DNA of 64,000 bases from JBBROS01 sp965260935 (GTDB lineage: Bacteria > Pseudomonadota > Alphaproteobacteria > Acetobacterales > Acetobacteraceae): the NCBI GenBank assembly GCA_965260935.1, contig OZ253374.1, positions 372,001 through 436,000 on the forward strand, in the 5' to 3' direction. The position numbers and the translations under genes were made by a program. The notes below the pieces were generated by a model. The model worked only from the letters and a program-made list of their open reading frames with translations. It did no database searches and was not told the DNA's origin. Of this stretch, positions 1 to 8,506 are shown one piece after another (positions within the stretch are counted from its first letter, which is position 1; each line of letters starts with the position of its first letter).

Positions 1-2072
1 TCAGCAACCAGGACGGCACGGCCCGCAAGGATACGCCGCGGCCCGCGTTGGCCAAGGACGCTGTCCGTTTCGTGGGCGACGCCGTGGCGTTCGTGGTGGC
101 CGAAACCATCGACGCCGCTCGCGACGCCGCCGAGGCGCTGACGATTGAGTACGACATTCTTTCTTCGGCCAGCAACATCCAGGCTGCGACGGCGCCCGGT
201 GCGCCGCTGGTCTGGCCGGAGGCTTCAGGGAACGTCTGCTTCGACTGGGCCATGGGCGATAAGGGCGCCGTCGACGCGCTGTTCCGGTCAGCTGCGCACG
301 TGACCCGGCTTGAGGTCGTCAACAACCGCATCGTGGTGTCGAGCATGGAGGCACGCGCCGCCCTGGCCAGCTACGACGCCGGGAACGGTCGCTGGACGCT
401 GGAGACCAACACTCAAGGCGTGTGGCTGCTAAAGGGCCAACTCGCGGAGACGGTGTTCAAGGTCAAGCCCGAGCAGTTCCGCGTGCTCACCAACGACGTG
501 GGCGGCGGCTTCGGCATGAAGGCGTTCCTGTATCCGGAGCACGTGCTGGTCTGCTACGCCGCGCGCAAGCTTGGGCGCCCGGTGAAGTGGACCTCCGAAC
601 GCAGCGAAGCCTTCGTCTCCGACACCCACGGGCGCGACAACGTGACCGAGGGCGAGATCGCCGTCGACGCGGATGGCAGGGTGCTGGCGCTGCGGTCCCG
701 CAACGTGGCCAACATGGGGGCCTACCTGTCGAATTTCGGGCCCGCGATCCCCACCATCGCCGGGTCGAAGGTGCTGGCGAGCGTCTACACCTTCCAGGCC
801 ATTTACCTCAACGTGATCGGCGTGTTCACCAACACCGTGCCGGTCGACGCCTATCGTGGGGCGGGACGCCCGGAGAGCAACTACCTGGTCGAGCGGCTGA
901 TGGAAGCCGCCGCACGCGAGCTGGGGCTGGACCCGATCGCGTTCCGCCGCAACAACATGATATCCCCGTCGGCGATGCCGTTCCGCACGGCGATGGGCGA
1001 GACCTACGACAGCGGCCAGTTCGCCCAAATCCTGGACGCCGGGCTGAGCAAGATTGACCACGCCAACTTCGCGGCCCGACGCAGCGCCGCCGCCAGGCGC
1101 GGCAAGCTGCGCGGCCTCGGCCTGTCATACTATCTCGAGGCGACCATGGGCGACCCGACCGAGCGCGCCGAGATCCGCTTCCGCGACGACGGCGACGTGG
1201 AGGTCTGGGTGGGCACGCAGTCGAACGGGCAAGGGCACGAGACGGCGTACACGCAACTCACCGCCGAGCAGCTCGGCATCCCGCACGAGCGCATCCGCGT
1301 GCGCCAGGGCGATAGCGACGAGATGCCGACCGGCGGCGGCACGGGCGGCGCGCGAAGCCTCTATTCGGAGGGACAGGCGATCCTGATTACCTCCAAGAGC
1401 GTGATCGATAAGGGCAAGCAGGCCGCATCCGAGGCACTTGAAGCGTCGATCGGCGACATCGCGTTCGAGAACGGCACGTTCACCGTCTCCGGCACCGACC
1501 GGGGTATCGACATCCTGACGCTCGCTACGCAACAGATAAGGAAGGCGGCGGCGGGCGAAGCTGCAACGTTGCTGGACAGCGCCGAGATCGCCAGGGTAGA
1601 AATCCACACCTTCCCCAACGGCTGCCACCTGGCCGAGGTTGAGGTCGATCCCGAGACGGGGATGATCGAACTCATCCGCTACGCCGTGTGCGACGACATG
1701 GGCCGCACGCTCAACCCGATGATCGTTCGCGGCCAGGCGCACGGTGGGGTCGCGCAAGGGGTCGGCCAGGCGTTGCTGGAGCGGACGTCCTACGATCCGG
1801 ACAGCGGCCAGCTCCTCGCGGGCAGCTTCATGGATTATGCCCTGCCGCGCGCTACGGACTTGCCGGATATCGAGGTGGACCTGCTGGAAATCCCCTGCCT
1901 CTCCAACCCGCTCGGCGTCAAGGGCGCGGGCGAGGCCGGCGCGGTCGGCAGCCCTCCCGCGGTGATGAACGCCGTCCTCGACGCGCTCGCCAATCGCGGT
2001 GTTACGCACCTTGATATGCCGGCAACGCCGGAAACCGTCTGGCGGGCGCTTGCCTTGGCCGAGGCGGCATGA
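1..2072 (+). CDS. Molybdopterin-binding subunit, xanthine dehydrogenase/aldehyde oxidase family (5' end outside window)
   Basis: The frame is open to the left edge (first full codon at base 3), so the N-terminus lies outside; about 690 residues are visible. It is the large Mo-cofactor subunit of the XDH/aldehyde oxidase/CO dehydrogenase family, which hydroxylates its substrate and passes electrons to separate FeS and FAD subunits. Visible signatures are VRFVGDAVAFVVAE, GGGFGMKAF (cofactor loop), AYRGAGRPE, SNGQGHETAYTQ and GVKGAGEAGAVGSPP near the C-terminus, which carries the family's catalytic Glu. The loop AYRGAGR instead of the Cys-containing CoxL form I loop argues against true CO dehydrogenase; the substrate cannot be assigned. 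Stop is TGA at 2070-2072. Confidence 0.93.
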   Translation, partial: SNQDGTARKDTPRPALAKDAVRFVGDAVAFVVAETIDAARDAAEALTIEYDILSSASNIQAATAPGAPLVWPEASGNVCFDWAMGDKGAVDALFRSAAHVTRLEVVNNRIVVSSMEARAALASYDAGNGRWTLETNTQGVWLLKGQLAETVFKVKPEQFRVLTNDVGGGFGMKAFLYPEHVLVCYAARKLGRPVKWTSERSEAFVSDTHGRDNVTEGEIAVDADGRVLALRSRNVANMGAYLSNFGPAIPTIAGSKVLASVYTFQAIYLNVIGVFTNTVPVDAYRGAGRPESNYLVERLMEAAARELGLDPIAFRRNNMISPSAMPFRTAMGETYDSGQFAQILDAGLSKIDHANFAARRSAAARRGKLRGLGLSYYLEATMGDPTERAEIRFRDDGDVEVWVGTQSNGQGHETAYTQLTAEQLGIPHERIRVRQGDSDEMPTGGGTGGARSLYSEGQAILITSKSVIDKGKQAASEALEASIGDIAFENGTFTVSGTDRGIDILTLATQQIRKAAAGEAATLLDSAEIARVEIHTFPNGCHLAEVEVDPETGMIELIRYAVCDDMGRTLNPMIVRGQAHGGVAQGVGQALLERTSYDPDSGQLLAGSFMDYALPRATDLPDIEVDLLEIPCLSNPLGVKGAGEAGAVGSPPAVMNAVLDALANRGVTHLDMPATPETVWRALALAEAA

Positions 2073-2081
2073 GAGTGCGCA

Positions 2082-2104
2082 ATGCCTGACCCCGTCATCA
2101 TCTT
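2082..2104 (+). pseudogene. Possible first codons of the next gene, cut off by a Tn3-type end
   Basis: Ten bases after the Mo-subunit stop an ATG opens a frame reading MPDPVII before a GGGGTAGG terminal-repeat-like sequence begins at 2105. The spacing fits a co-transcribed downstream gene that was truncated by insertion or deletion. Too short to identify. Confidence 0.25.
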
Positions 2105-2290
2105 GGGGTAGGTTGAGGATACGTATTTATGCTGATGTCGGCATAAACCCGTTTATGCCCCGTTCCGGATTATGCCGAGCGGTTGCGACTGGCGAGTGCC
2201 ACCTTCCCAGACCAGCAGTGTTTCGCCTGCCTTAGCCTCGGCATAATTCATGAGCCTTCCCCGGCGGCCATTCCGGCTATTGGGAGAGGA
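2105..2290. mobile_element. Remnant of a Tn3-type transposon end
   Basis: Begins with ggggtaggttgaggatacgt, resembling the 38-bp terminal repeat of the miniature element at 23018 (about 20 of the first 25 bases match by eye). Inside are several copies of TTATGC or its complement (around 2127, 2139, 2152, 2170 and 2243), partly as inverted pairs, which could be recombinase sites. No transposase belongs to it here; the other end is lost at the junction with the IS66 fragment. Confidence 0.35.
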
Positions 2291-2623
2291 CGATGGACAC
2301 GACAAGCGGCGACGCTGCCTTCTGGGCAGCCTGAAGCGTCCCGGGTTTTCCGGAGGCTCCAACTTGTGAGTAGGAGCAGCGGCACAAGGTTGGGTCGCCG
2401 CTTCCTCCAAGGCGGCACGGTGCCAGCGATAAATCAGGCTGGTGCAGATGCCGAACCGGCGCGCCAAGTCCCGCACCCGTGCACCGGGCACCAGGCACGC
2501 CTCGACCACCCGCGCTCGGAAGGCCGCATCATGCATCCGCCGCCGCGCGCCGACAATCTCAATCCGTGTCTCCGTGGCTGCCACAGTGGCAGCCATATCT
2601 GTCGACGTGTTGCTCTTTGCCAT
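2153..2623 (-). pseudogene. tnpA: IS66 accessory protein TnpA, C-terminally replaced
   Basis: The first ~65 residues are an IS66 OrfA/TnpA helix-turn-helix protein: MHDAAFRARVVEA, ARRFGICTSLIYRW, closely matching the intact TnpA at 42071-42622. After that the similarity stops and the frame runs into the Tn3-type end. The element's outer inverted repeat (GTAAGCGT..., minus strand) is present and ends at 2682, where it abuts the broken ABC permease. So this is the right end of an IS66 element; tnpB, tnpC and the other end are gone. Confidence 0.75.
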
Positions 2624-2682
2624 GCAGCAATAGAAAACAAGCCGGCCCGGCCCTCACAAGGCGGCCATCAGCAGACGCTTAC

Positions 2683-3145
2683 GATTGGCTGAGCGCGATC
2701 GCGAGCCCGGGCGCGATCAGCGGCAGCGTCACCGACCGGAACCGGCGGAATGGCCCCGCGCCGTCGAGCTCCGCCGCCTCGTATAGGCTGGGCGGAATGC
2801 CCTGCAGCCCGGCCAGCACGATCACGGCCGTCAACGGCATCATGCGCCAGACATGCACCAGCGCCACCAGCGCCAGCGCGGTCCCCCGGTCGTTGAACCA
2901 CACCCGGTTCTCCGCGATCAGCCCGGCCGCACGCAGCACGCCGTTCAGCAGCCCGTAGTTAGGATTGTAGATCCACAGCTAGATGATCGCATTCACCACC
3001 GGAGGCATCGCCCATGGCAGGATGACGGCGGCGAGCAGCCATTTGCGCCCATGCCGCACATCGCTGAGCAGCAGCGCCGCCAGCACGCCCCCCCACAGTC
3101 TCGGCCACGACGGCCAGCATGACAACCGCGACCGTGTTGCTGTCG
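2683..3145 (-). pseudogene. Sugar-type ABC transporter permease (MalF-like) fragment
   Basis: Inner-membrane permease remnant. The cytoplasmic EAA loop that contacts the ATPase is clear (YEAAELDGAGPFRRFRSV), preceded by hydrophobic stretches (GVLAALLLSD, AAVILPWAMPPVVNA). Three lesions are visible: a frameshift near a run of seven C at about 3089, an in-frame TAG where a Trp is expected (about 2981), and loss of the C-terminus at the IS66 end at 2682. Residues after the EAA loop break off at IALSQS. No partner ABC genes remain nearby. Confidence 0.7.
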
Positions 3146-4843
3146 CTCTCCCTTAATCATGCGAATCACGTCGAGTGTTGGCGGTGTCCTGTCGGATTGC
3201 TCCTGAATCGTGCGACTCAGGCTCCAACCGCTCGGCCTGGTCTTGGGCGAACTTGCCATTGCCAAAGACGCGCTGCGTGACGTTGTTGCGCCATAGGTCA
3301 GCCGGGCGGAGATAGGCCAGGGCAACTTGGGTGCTCTTGTGCCGCGTCTGCCGCATCAGGTCCGGCAACGCCGCGCCCGCATCGCCGACGGCCGTGGCCA
3401 ACCCGGCACGCAGCGAATGGCCGCTGTAGCGCTCCGGATCCAGCCCGGCCTTGAGCGCGGTCGCTTTGACCAGCCGGGCGACGGCCTTGTCGGACAGGAT
3501 GGCGCCGGTGGGCCTGCCCGCCTTTGTGACGGCGCAGAACACCCGCCGCTCCTGGCGGGCGCTTTCGGCGGCAGACCAGTCGAGGTCGCGCGCGCGGCGG
3601 CGCACGGCGAGCCAGGCATCCAGAGCGGCGATCACGCGGAAGGCGGCCTCGGCCGGGTTGGCCCACACCGCGACGTGCTGGCCTTCGCCGTGCTGGTCGG
3701 TCTTGGAGCGCCGCACCAGCAGCCATACGCCGCGCCCCGCCACCCTCTACACGTCCCGGAGCTGCAACGCCACCAGTTCCGACCGCCGCAGCGCCGCCCC
3801 GAAGCCCAGCAGCAACATGGCGCGGTCGCGGGCGCCGAGGGCCGTGCCGGGCGGCGGGCAGGCCGCGAGCATGACCTGCAGCACATCCGGCACGGCCGGG
3901 ACCGCCTGGCGGCCGGGCCTCGTGCCGCGGGAGCGGGTGATGCCCTCGACTACCATGGCGAGGTGCGGGTGGCGCATGTCGAGCGGGACGCCGGCCAGCA
4001 GGTGGGCGGTGCGGACGGCCGCGAGGTCGACGCGGAGCGTGCTGACGGCCACGCCGTCGTTGGCCCGGCGCGTGGCGTACATGGCGACTAAGCAGCTTTC
4101 GGTAGGTTATGGCACGGATGCAAGCTGGAACGCTCCTTGTTCAATGCGGCCGTAGCTTGGTGGATAGCTTGATCAAGCTTGTCCGTGTCGCGGAACGTAC
4201 GGTGCGCGAGGTGGTGGCGTTTGAGGTCGCGCCAGGTCGCCTCGATCAGGTTGAGTTCCGGAGCGTAGCGGGGCAGCCAGTTCACCGTGATCCAGGGCCG
4301 GGCGGCCAGGGCCTTGGTGGTTGCCTTGCTGGTATGGATGGGGCCGTTGTCGAGCACAAGCACGACGGGCTTGCGCGTTTGGCCCGGAACCGGGCCATAG
4401 GCGCGGTCGAGTTGCTCAAGCAAGGTGATGAAGTCGCTGCTGCGTTTGGTGGGCGAGGTGTGGACCAAAGCCATGCGGGTGATCGCGTCCAGCACGCCCA
4501 GAATGGCGACCTTGTGCGCCTGCCCCGGCGCTTGCACCCGCAGGTCCGCGCCGCGTTCGGCCCAGGCATGGGCGAGGTAGGGGTGGGTCAGCGCCTCGCT
4601 TTCGTCGCCGTAAAGCAGCACAATGTCGCCCGCCTCGGCCTGCGCGCGGCGCAGTTGCAGCCGCAGGCCCACCCGCTCCACCTCGCGCGCGTTCTGCCGC
4701 CCGGTCAGGCTGTGGCGGGGCCGTCGCCACCGGAAGCCCCCTTTCGCAGCAGCACGCTCATATGCGACTGCGCCACGTGCACGCCCGCAGGGCAATCGCT
4801 TGAACCGTACTGGGATTCCGGCGCGGCCTGAAGTCTGATTCAT

Positions 4844-4871
4844 GGGAAACCTCTCGTTGAGGAGGTTTCCC
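4844..4871 (+). promoter_or_regulatory. Hairpin hiding the ISAs1 transposase ribosome binding site
   Basis: A perfect 10-bp stem (gggaaacctc / gaggtttccc) with an 8-base loop lies immediately before the transposase ATG at 4873. The GGAGG ribosome binding site (4861-4865) is mostly in the 3' arm. Transcripts entering from outside the element would fold it and block translation; a transcript starting inside the hairpin would not. This parallels the protection known from other IS elements; its function here is inferred. Confidence 0.55.
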
Positions 4872-4872
4872 G

Positions 4873-6012
4873 ATGCCCGGCCCATCGCTGATCGACCACT
4901 TCGCGGTGCTGGAGGATCCGCGTCAGTCCTGGAAGGTGCTGTTTCCGTTGCCCGAGGTTCTGCTGGTCGTGCTCTGCGCCACGCTGGCCGGCGCGGAAGA
5001 CTTCGTTGAAATCAGGCGCTGGGGCCAGACGCATCAGGAGTTCCTGCGCCGCCTGCTGCCGTTCAAGGCTGGTGTGCCCAGCCACGACACCCTCAACGAC
5101 GTCATCAACGCTCTCGACGGCGCGCTCTTTGCCGAGTGCTTCACCGCCTGGGTCGAAACTCTCCGCGACCCGGCCCCGGCCCCGTCCACTGCACCCGAAA
5201 TCGTCGCCATCGACGGCAAGACCTCACGCCGCACCCACGACCGTGCCAAGGATCGCGGGCCACTCCACATGGTGTCAGCATGGGCCAGCAGCCAGCGCCT
5301 CGTGCTCGGCCAACAGGCGTGCGAGGCCAAGTCCAACGAGATCACCGCCATCCCGCTTCTGCTTGAACGCCTGGCGCTGACCGGGGCGCTTGTCACCATC
5401 GACGCCATGGGCACGCAAACCAAGATCGCCCAGGCCGTCCTCGACCGCGGCGGCGACTACCTGCTGGCGCTCAAGGGCAACCAGTCCAGCCTGCATGACG
5501 AGATCAGGCGCTACCTCGATGATCCCGCGGGCAAGGTCCACAGCCGGTTCGAGACGACCGACGGCGACCACGGCCGCATCGAGGTCCGCCGCCATTGGGT
5601 CAGCCACGACGTGGACTGGCTCACTACCGCCCGCCGGTTCCCGGGTGAGCCGCGGTTCCCGGGCCTGCGGGCCATCGCCGTCGTCGAGGCCGAGGTCGAA
5701 CGCAACGCCAGCACCAGCTCCGAACGGCGCTACTACCTGTCGTCCTTGCCGCTCGATGCAAAGCTGTTCGCACACGCCGTGCGGTGCCACTGGCATGTCG
5801 AGAACCGCCTGCATTGGGTGCTCGATGTCGTGTTCCATGAGGACCTCAACCGCCTGCGATCCGGTGCCGGGCCGCAGAACATGGCCACGGTCCGGCACAT
5901 GGCGATGAACCTGCTGCGCGGGCCGAAGGACAAACACAGCCTTAAGGTCAGGCGGAAATCAGCCGCTTGGGATACCGCCTATCTTGAAGCTTTGCTCCGC
6001 CAATCAGCGTGA
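4873..6012 (+). CDS. ISAs1 family transposase (H-repeat type), intact
   Basis: 379 residues, the usual size for this family (DDE_Tnp_ISAS1, with the N-terminal DUF4338-like dimerisation part). Visible: DHFAVLEDPRQSWKVLFPL at the N-terminus, the first Asp in EIVAIDGKTSRRTHD, the second region VTIDAMGTQTKIAQ, GGDYLLALKGNQ, and HWHVENRLHWVLDVVFHED with the catalytic Glu and the final Asp. ATG preceded by GGAGG at 7 bases. Probably the youngest layer of this nest, since it is undamaged and has perfect repeats. Confidence 0.96.
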   Translation: MPGPSLIDHFAVLEDPRQSWKVLFPLPEVLLVVLCATLAGAEDFVEIRRWGQTHQEFLRRLLPFKAGVPSHDTLNDVINALDGALFAECFTAWVETLRDPAPAPSTAPEIVAIDGKTSRRTHDRAKDRGPLHMVSAWASSQRLVLGQQACEAKSNEITAIPLLLERLALTGALVTIDAMGTQTKIAQAVLDRGGDYLLALKGNQSSLHDEIRRYLDDPAGKVHSRFETTDGDHGRIEVRRHWVSHDVDWLTTARRFPGEPRFPGLRAIAVVEAEVERNASTSSERRYYLSSLPLDAKLFAHAVRCHWHVENRLHWVLDVVFHEDLNRLRSGAGPQNMATVRHMAMNLLRGPKDKHSLKVRRKSAAWDTAYLEALLRQSA

Positions 6013-6748
6013 CCGCACTTCAAGCGATTGCCCTGTGCACGCCCGTGCGCGCCTTGATCTCAGCCCGCAGCCGCGGCAAAGTCCAGTTCGGCCGGTCTTG
6101 CACCGGCGCGGCCAGGATCTCGCGTGCGCAGGCCAACACCCGCTCACCCCGTTCGGGCGAAGGGCCCGGGGCCAAAGTCGAGCGCAACGCATCGATGCCG
6201 CCTTGCGCGAACCATGCCCGCCAGCGCCGCACCGCGTCCTCCCCGACACTGAACGCTTCGCCAATCTCTGAGGCCGTCCAGCCCGCAAGCGTCAGCAGCA
6301 CCGCCCGTGCCCGGTCCGCTTCGCCGCGCACCGCCGATCCCGCCAGAACCCGCAACGCCGCGACTTGCTCCGCGCTCGCAATCAACGAGGATCAACCCGC
6401 CATGCCAAATTACCTCATCCACGCCCAACGGCCGACCTTTTGCCATCCGTGGCACAAACCAGCAAAGCCTGCTTAGGTCCGGGTCGCCGCTCAGCGGCTC
6501 GCGGCCGAGCGCACGGCACCAGCTCTCGAAGCCGCGCCAGGCGGAGCGGTAGACCCGGCGCGTGCCCTCGCCGCGGGCGCGGGTGGCGTAGACGGCGGCC
6601 CGGGCGGCGAGCGCTTCCAGCTCGGCCGCGCGCCCCGCGGCGCCGGGCACCAGGAGATCGCCCAGCAGGTCCGTCCTCAGGACCAGCGGTTCGCCGCTGC
6701 CCGGCAGGGCGGACAGAGAAGGAAAGGGGGCCGGGTCCGCCACGGTTT

Positions 6749-7156
6749 TCAGACCGCCTTGAAGGGGTTCTGGATGGTGAGGACTCCGTTGACCAGCAGG
6801 TCGTGCTGCATGTCCTCGGACATCAGGGCGGCGCAGCGCGCTTCCAGTGCGGAGGCGACGATCAGGGCGTCGTAGAACGAGAATCTGTGCCGCTCGGCTA
6901 GGGCCAGCGCCGCCTCGTGCGTCGCCAGCGTCAGCGGCAGCGGGGCCGCGCACAGGACACGCAGGGACGCGAGTGCCAGCGCGACCTCCGCCCAGGGCAG
7001 CCCAAGCTTGCGGTGGGCGACGTTGGCGAACTCGTTGAGCACCTGGACACTGACCGTGCCGCCGCGCACGAGTAGCTCCGACGCGACCGCCGCGCGCGGG
7101 TCGCCTTGCGCCAGGGTGTAGAGCAGGACGTTGCTGTCGAGGAAACTCCCTGTCAC
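6749..7156 (-). CDS. vapC: PIN-domain toxin, VapC-like
   Basis: 135 residues. PIN-domain ribonucleases are the toxins of VapBC systems. Acidic active-site residues are visible: Asp in SFLDSNVLLYTLAQGD, Glu in LNEFANVAHRKL, Asp in FSFYDALIVASAL and a C-terminal acidic pair in LMSEDMQHD. The GTG start at 7156 overlaps the antitoxin stop by four bases (GTGA), giving translational coupling. The integrase GTG start follows 5 bases after the stop, so toxin, antitoxin and integrase were probably one transcription unit. Confidence 0.9.
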   Translation of the reverse strand: MTGSFLDSNVLLYTLAQGDPRAAVASELLVRGGTVSVQVLNEFANVAHRKLGLPWAEVALALASLRVLCAAPLPLTLATHEAALALAERHRFSFYDALIVASALEARCAALMSEDMQHDLLVNGVLTIQNPFKAV

Positions 7157-7398
7157 GTCTCGCGCTCGTCGGCCCCGCGCTTGTTCGCCTCGTCGCGGCT
7201 GAAACGGAACCCCGGCGGCAGCGGGTGGGCGAGGGCGCGCAGCTGTTCGAGGACGCGGGCGCGGGCCGGGTCACGCGCGACCCGGAAGCTGCGCGCGCCG
7301 GCCACCTCGATTTCGATCTCGTCGCCCTCCTTGAGCTGCAGCGCGTCAACCATCGCCGCCGGCAGCCGCACGGCCAGGCTGTTGCCCCATTTCCCCAC
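7153..7398 (-). CDS. vapB: AbrB/MazE-type antitoxin, VapB-like
   Basis: About 81 residues from GTG 7398; the frame is open further upstream, so the start is uncertain. N-terminal swapped-hairpin DNA-binding domain (VGKWGNSLAVRLPAAMVDAL) followed by LKEGDEIEIEV; a C-terminal tail that would wrap the toxin. AGGAG at 7413-7417 lies 14 bases before the GTG, a long spacing. Paired with the PIN toxin through a GTGA overlap. Expected to bind its own promoter, where an inverted repeat is found. Confidence 0.85.
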   Translation of the reverse strand: MGKWGNSLAVRLPAAMVDALQLKEGDEIEIEVAGARSFRVARDPARARVLEQLRALAHPLPPGFRFSRDEANKRGADERET

Positions 7399-7417
7399 CT
7401 GTACGACGCGCTCTCCT

Positions 7418-7440
7418 GATAGACCGAACCGATGTCTATC
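7418..7440. promoter_or_regulatory. Inverted repeat upstream of vapB, candidate autoregulatory operator
   Basis: Perfect 7-bp arms GATAGAC (7418-7424) and GTCTATC (7434-7440), 9 bases apart, immediately upstream of the vapB ribosome binding site. VapBC and MazEF complexes usually repress by binding such palindromes; inferred from position. Confidence 0.45.
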
Positions 7441-7666
7441 AAGGACGGTCCGGGCAGACAAGGAGCTACGTCCGCAAAGCACGTTTAGCGGACGGAACGG
7501 CGGGAACGCTGGACGGAGTGCCAAAACCGTTTACCAGTCTTAATAAAAGCTTACCTTAATCGCGCTGGCTACGCAAACCTGCACTCATGTCAGATGCCGA
7601 CTTCTTCGTCGGAACCCAACGGCTGCGGCGCTGCCGCAGTGCGAGAGCGGATGGTCGGGTTCTGCG

Positions 7667-8506
7667 ATGACCCGAACGAACGCCGATCCGGCGGCCGCCG
7701 GCGTGGCATTGGCGGCCGCGGCAGCCGATACGGGCGCCGTTCCTGCCGGGCCAGCCCGCGCTGCGCCGCACGCGGCCGAGACGCGGCGGCTCTACGCCGC
7801 CGACTGGGCGGCCTTTGCAAAATGGTGCCGCGAGCGGCGCCTGGCCGCGCGGCCGGCCGCGCCCGCGACGGTCGCCGCCTACCTCGGCTCGCTCGCGCCG
7901 GCGCTGTCGCACGGCGCCCTGGCCCGCCGCGCCGCCGCCATCGCCGGGCGGCACCGGCAGGCCGGCCATCCGTCCCCGACGATCGACCTGGACGTCCGAG
8001 GCGTGCTCCGGACCGCCCACGCCGCCGGGCGCGCGAACGGTGGCGCCGCGGGGTCCGGCGTGGCCGCCCCAAGACCGGCCCGACGCAAGCCGCCGCCGAG
8101 CCCGGCGCAGCTGACCCGCATGGCCGCGCGCTGCTCGGGCGACCTCGCCGGTTTGTGCGACCGCGCCCTGCTGCTGCTCGCGGCCGCCGGCATCCATGGC
8201 GAGCGCCTGCTGGCCCTGGACCGCGACCACGTCGAACTGACCGGGCGAGGCGTCGACCTCACCATCGGTCGCGCCGACGGCGCCGGCGCAGAGCGGCTCA
8301 GCCTCGGCCGGATCACCGGCTTGGCGGCCTACCCGGCGCGCGCCCTGGAGGCGTGGCTGCAAGTCTCCGACACGCGCTTCGGGCCGGTGTTCCGCAAGGT
8401 CAACCGCTGGGGCGCCGTGGAGCATCGTCGGCTGCGTCCCGACGGGCTGCGCCGCATCTGGCGGCACCGCGCCAAGGCCTCTCGGGCGGAGCGGGGTTCG
8501 TCTTGA
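7667..8506 (+). CDS. Degenerate tyrosine recombinase-like protein
   Basis: 279 residues. The N-terminal half looks like the SAM-like core-binding domain of integrases (ETRRLYAADWAAFAKWCRER, PATVAAYLGSLA, ARRAAAIAGRHRQAG). The C-terminal half keeps the fold pattern (LCDRALLLLAAAGIHGERLL, LDRDHVELTGRGVDL) but the usual catalytic LRRSEL motif is altered. The protein ends at WRHRAKASRAERGSS before any HxxR box or nucleophile Tyr. I infer a DNA-binding but non-cleaving recombinase homologue. First gene of a three-gene set; its TGA overlaps the next start as TTGA. The long frame on the same strand from 7594 is a shadow here. Confidence 0.75.
   Translation: MTRTNADPAAAGVALAAAAADTGAVPAGPARAAPHAAETRRLYAADWAAFAKWCRERRLAARPAAPATVAAYLGSLAPALSHGALARRAAAIAGRHRQAGHPSPTIDLDVRGVLRTAHAAGRANGGAAGSGVAAPRPARRKPPPSPAQLTRMAARCSGDLAGLCDRALLLLAAAGIHGERLLALDRDHVELTGRGVDLTIGRADGAGAERLSLGRITGLAAYPARALEAWLQVSDTRFGPVFRKVNRWGAVEHRRLRPDGLRRIWRHRAKASRAERGSS

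Larger units (their letters stand above)
4788..6035. mobile_element. ISAs1 family insertion sequence, complete
   Basis: 1248 bp with perfect 17-bp terminal repeats (cagggcaatcgcttgaa and its complement) starting with the CAGGG usual for this family, flanked by a perfect 10-bp target duplication tgcacgcccg at 4778-4787 and 6036-6045. Inserted into an IS630 transposase gene. Confidence 0.97.
4088..6385 (-). pseudogene. IS630 transposase, split by ISAs1
   Basis: Two pieces of one transposase. 6046-6385 encodes the N-terminal helix-turn-helix (WTASEIGEAFSVGEDAVRRW) and linker (NWTLPRLRAEIKARTGVH). 4088-4787 encodes the DDE catalytic domain: DIVLLYGDES, VVLVLDNGPIHTS, and LPRYAPELNLIEATWRDLKR with the last acidic residue. 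Joining the pieces at the 10-bp ISAs1 duplication gives a protein of about 340 residues. Start probably TTG at 6385. Confidence 0.88.
4089..6475. mobile_element. IS630 family element, interrupted by ISAs1
   Basis: Bounded by TA at 4089-4090 and 6474-6475, the TA duplication typical of IS630/Tc1-mariner elements. Imperfect terminal repeats: left TAAGCAGCTTTCGG, right (reverse complement) TAAGCAGGCTTTGC, both followed about 15 bases in by CACGGATG. It interrupts an integrase gene whose frame is restored by its removal. Without ISAs1 it would be about 1.13 kb. Confidence 0.9.
3153..6743 (-). pseudogene. Tyrosine recombinase/integrase split by IS630 and an in-frame stop
   Basis: N-terminal piece 6474-6743 (GTG start at 6743, 5 bases after vapC) and C-terminal piece 3153-4090. 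Deleting IS630 4089-6475 down to one TA restores a continuous frame across the junction (REPLSGDPDL then VAMYATRRAND). The SAM-like DNA-binding domain (EGTRRVYRSAWRGF) is followed by the catalytic domain: Arg in ALRRSELVALQLRDV, GHSLRAGLAT box, nucleophile Tyr in QVALAYLRPADLW. A TAG at 3747-3749 additionally interrupts the catalytic domain just after LQLRDV. A XerC/phage-type integrase of about 400 residues when intact, now dead. Confidence 0.85.

Noticed and set aside
7594..8500. Long same-strand open frame running through the integrase-like gene
   Set aside because: The composition is Arg/Ala-rich noise typical of a shadow frame in high-GC DNA; only the part from 8503 onward reads like a protein.
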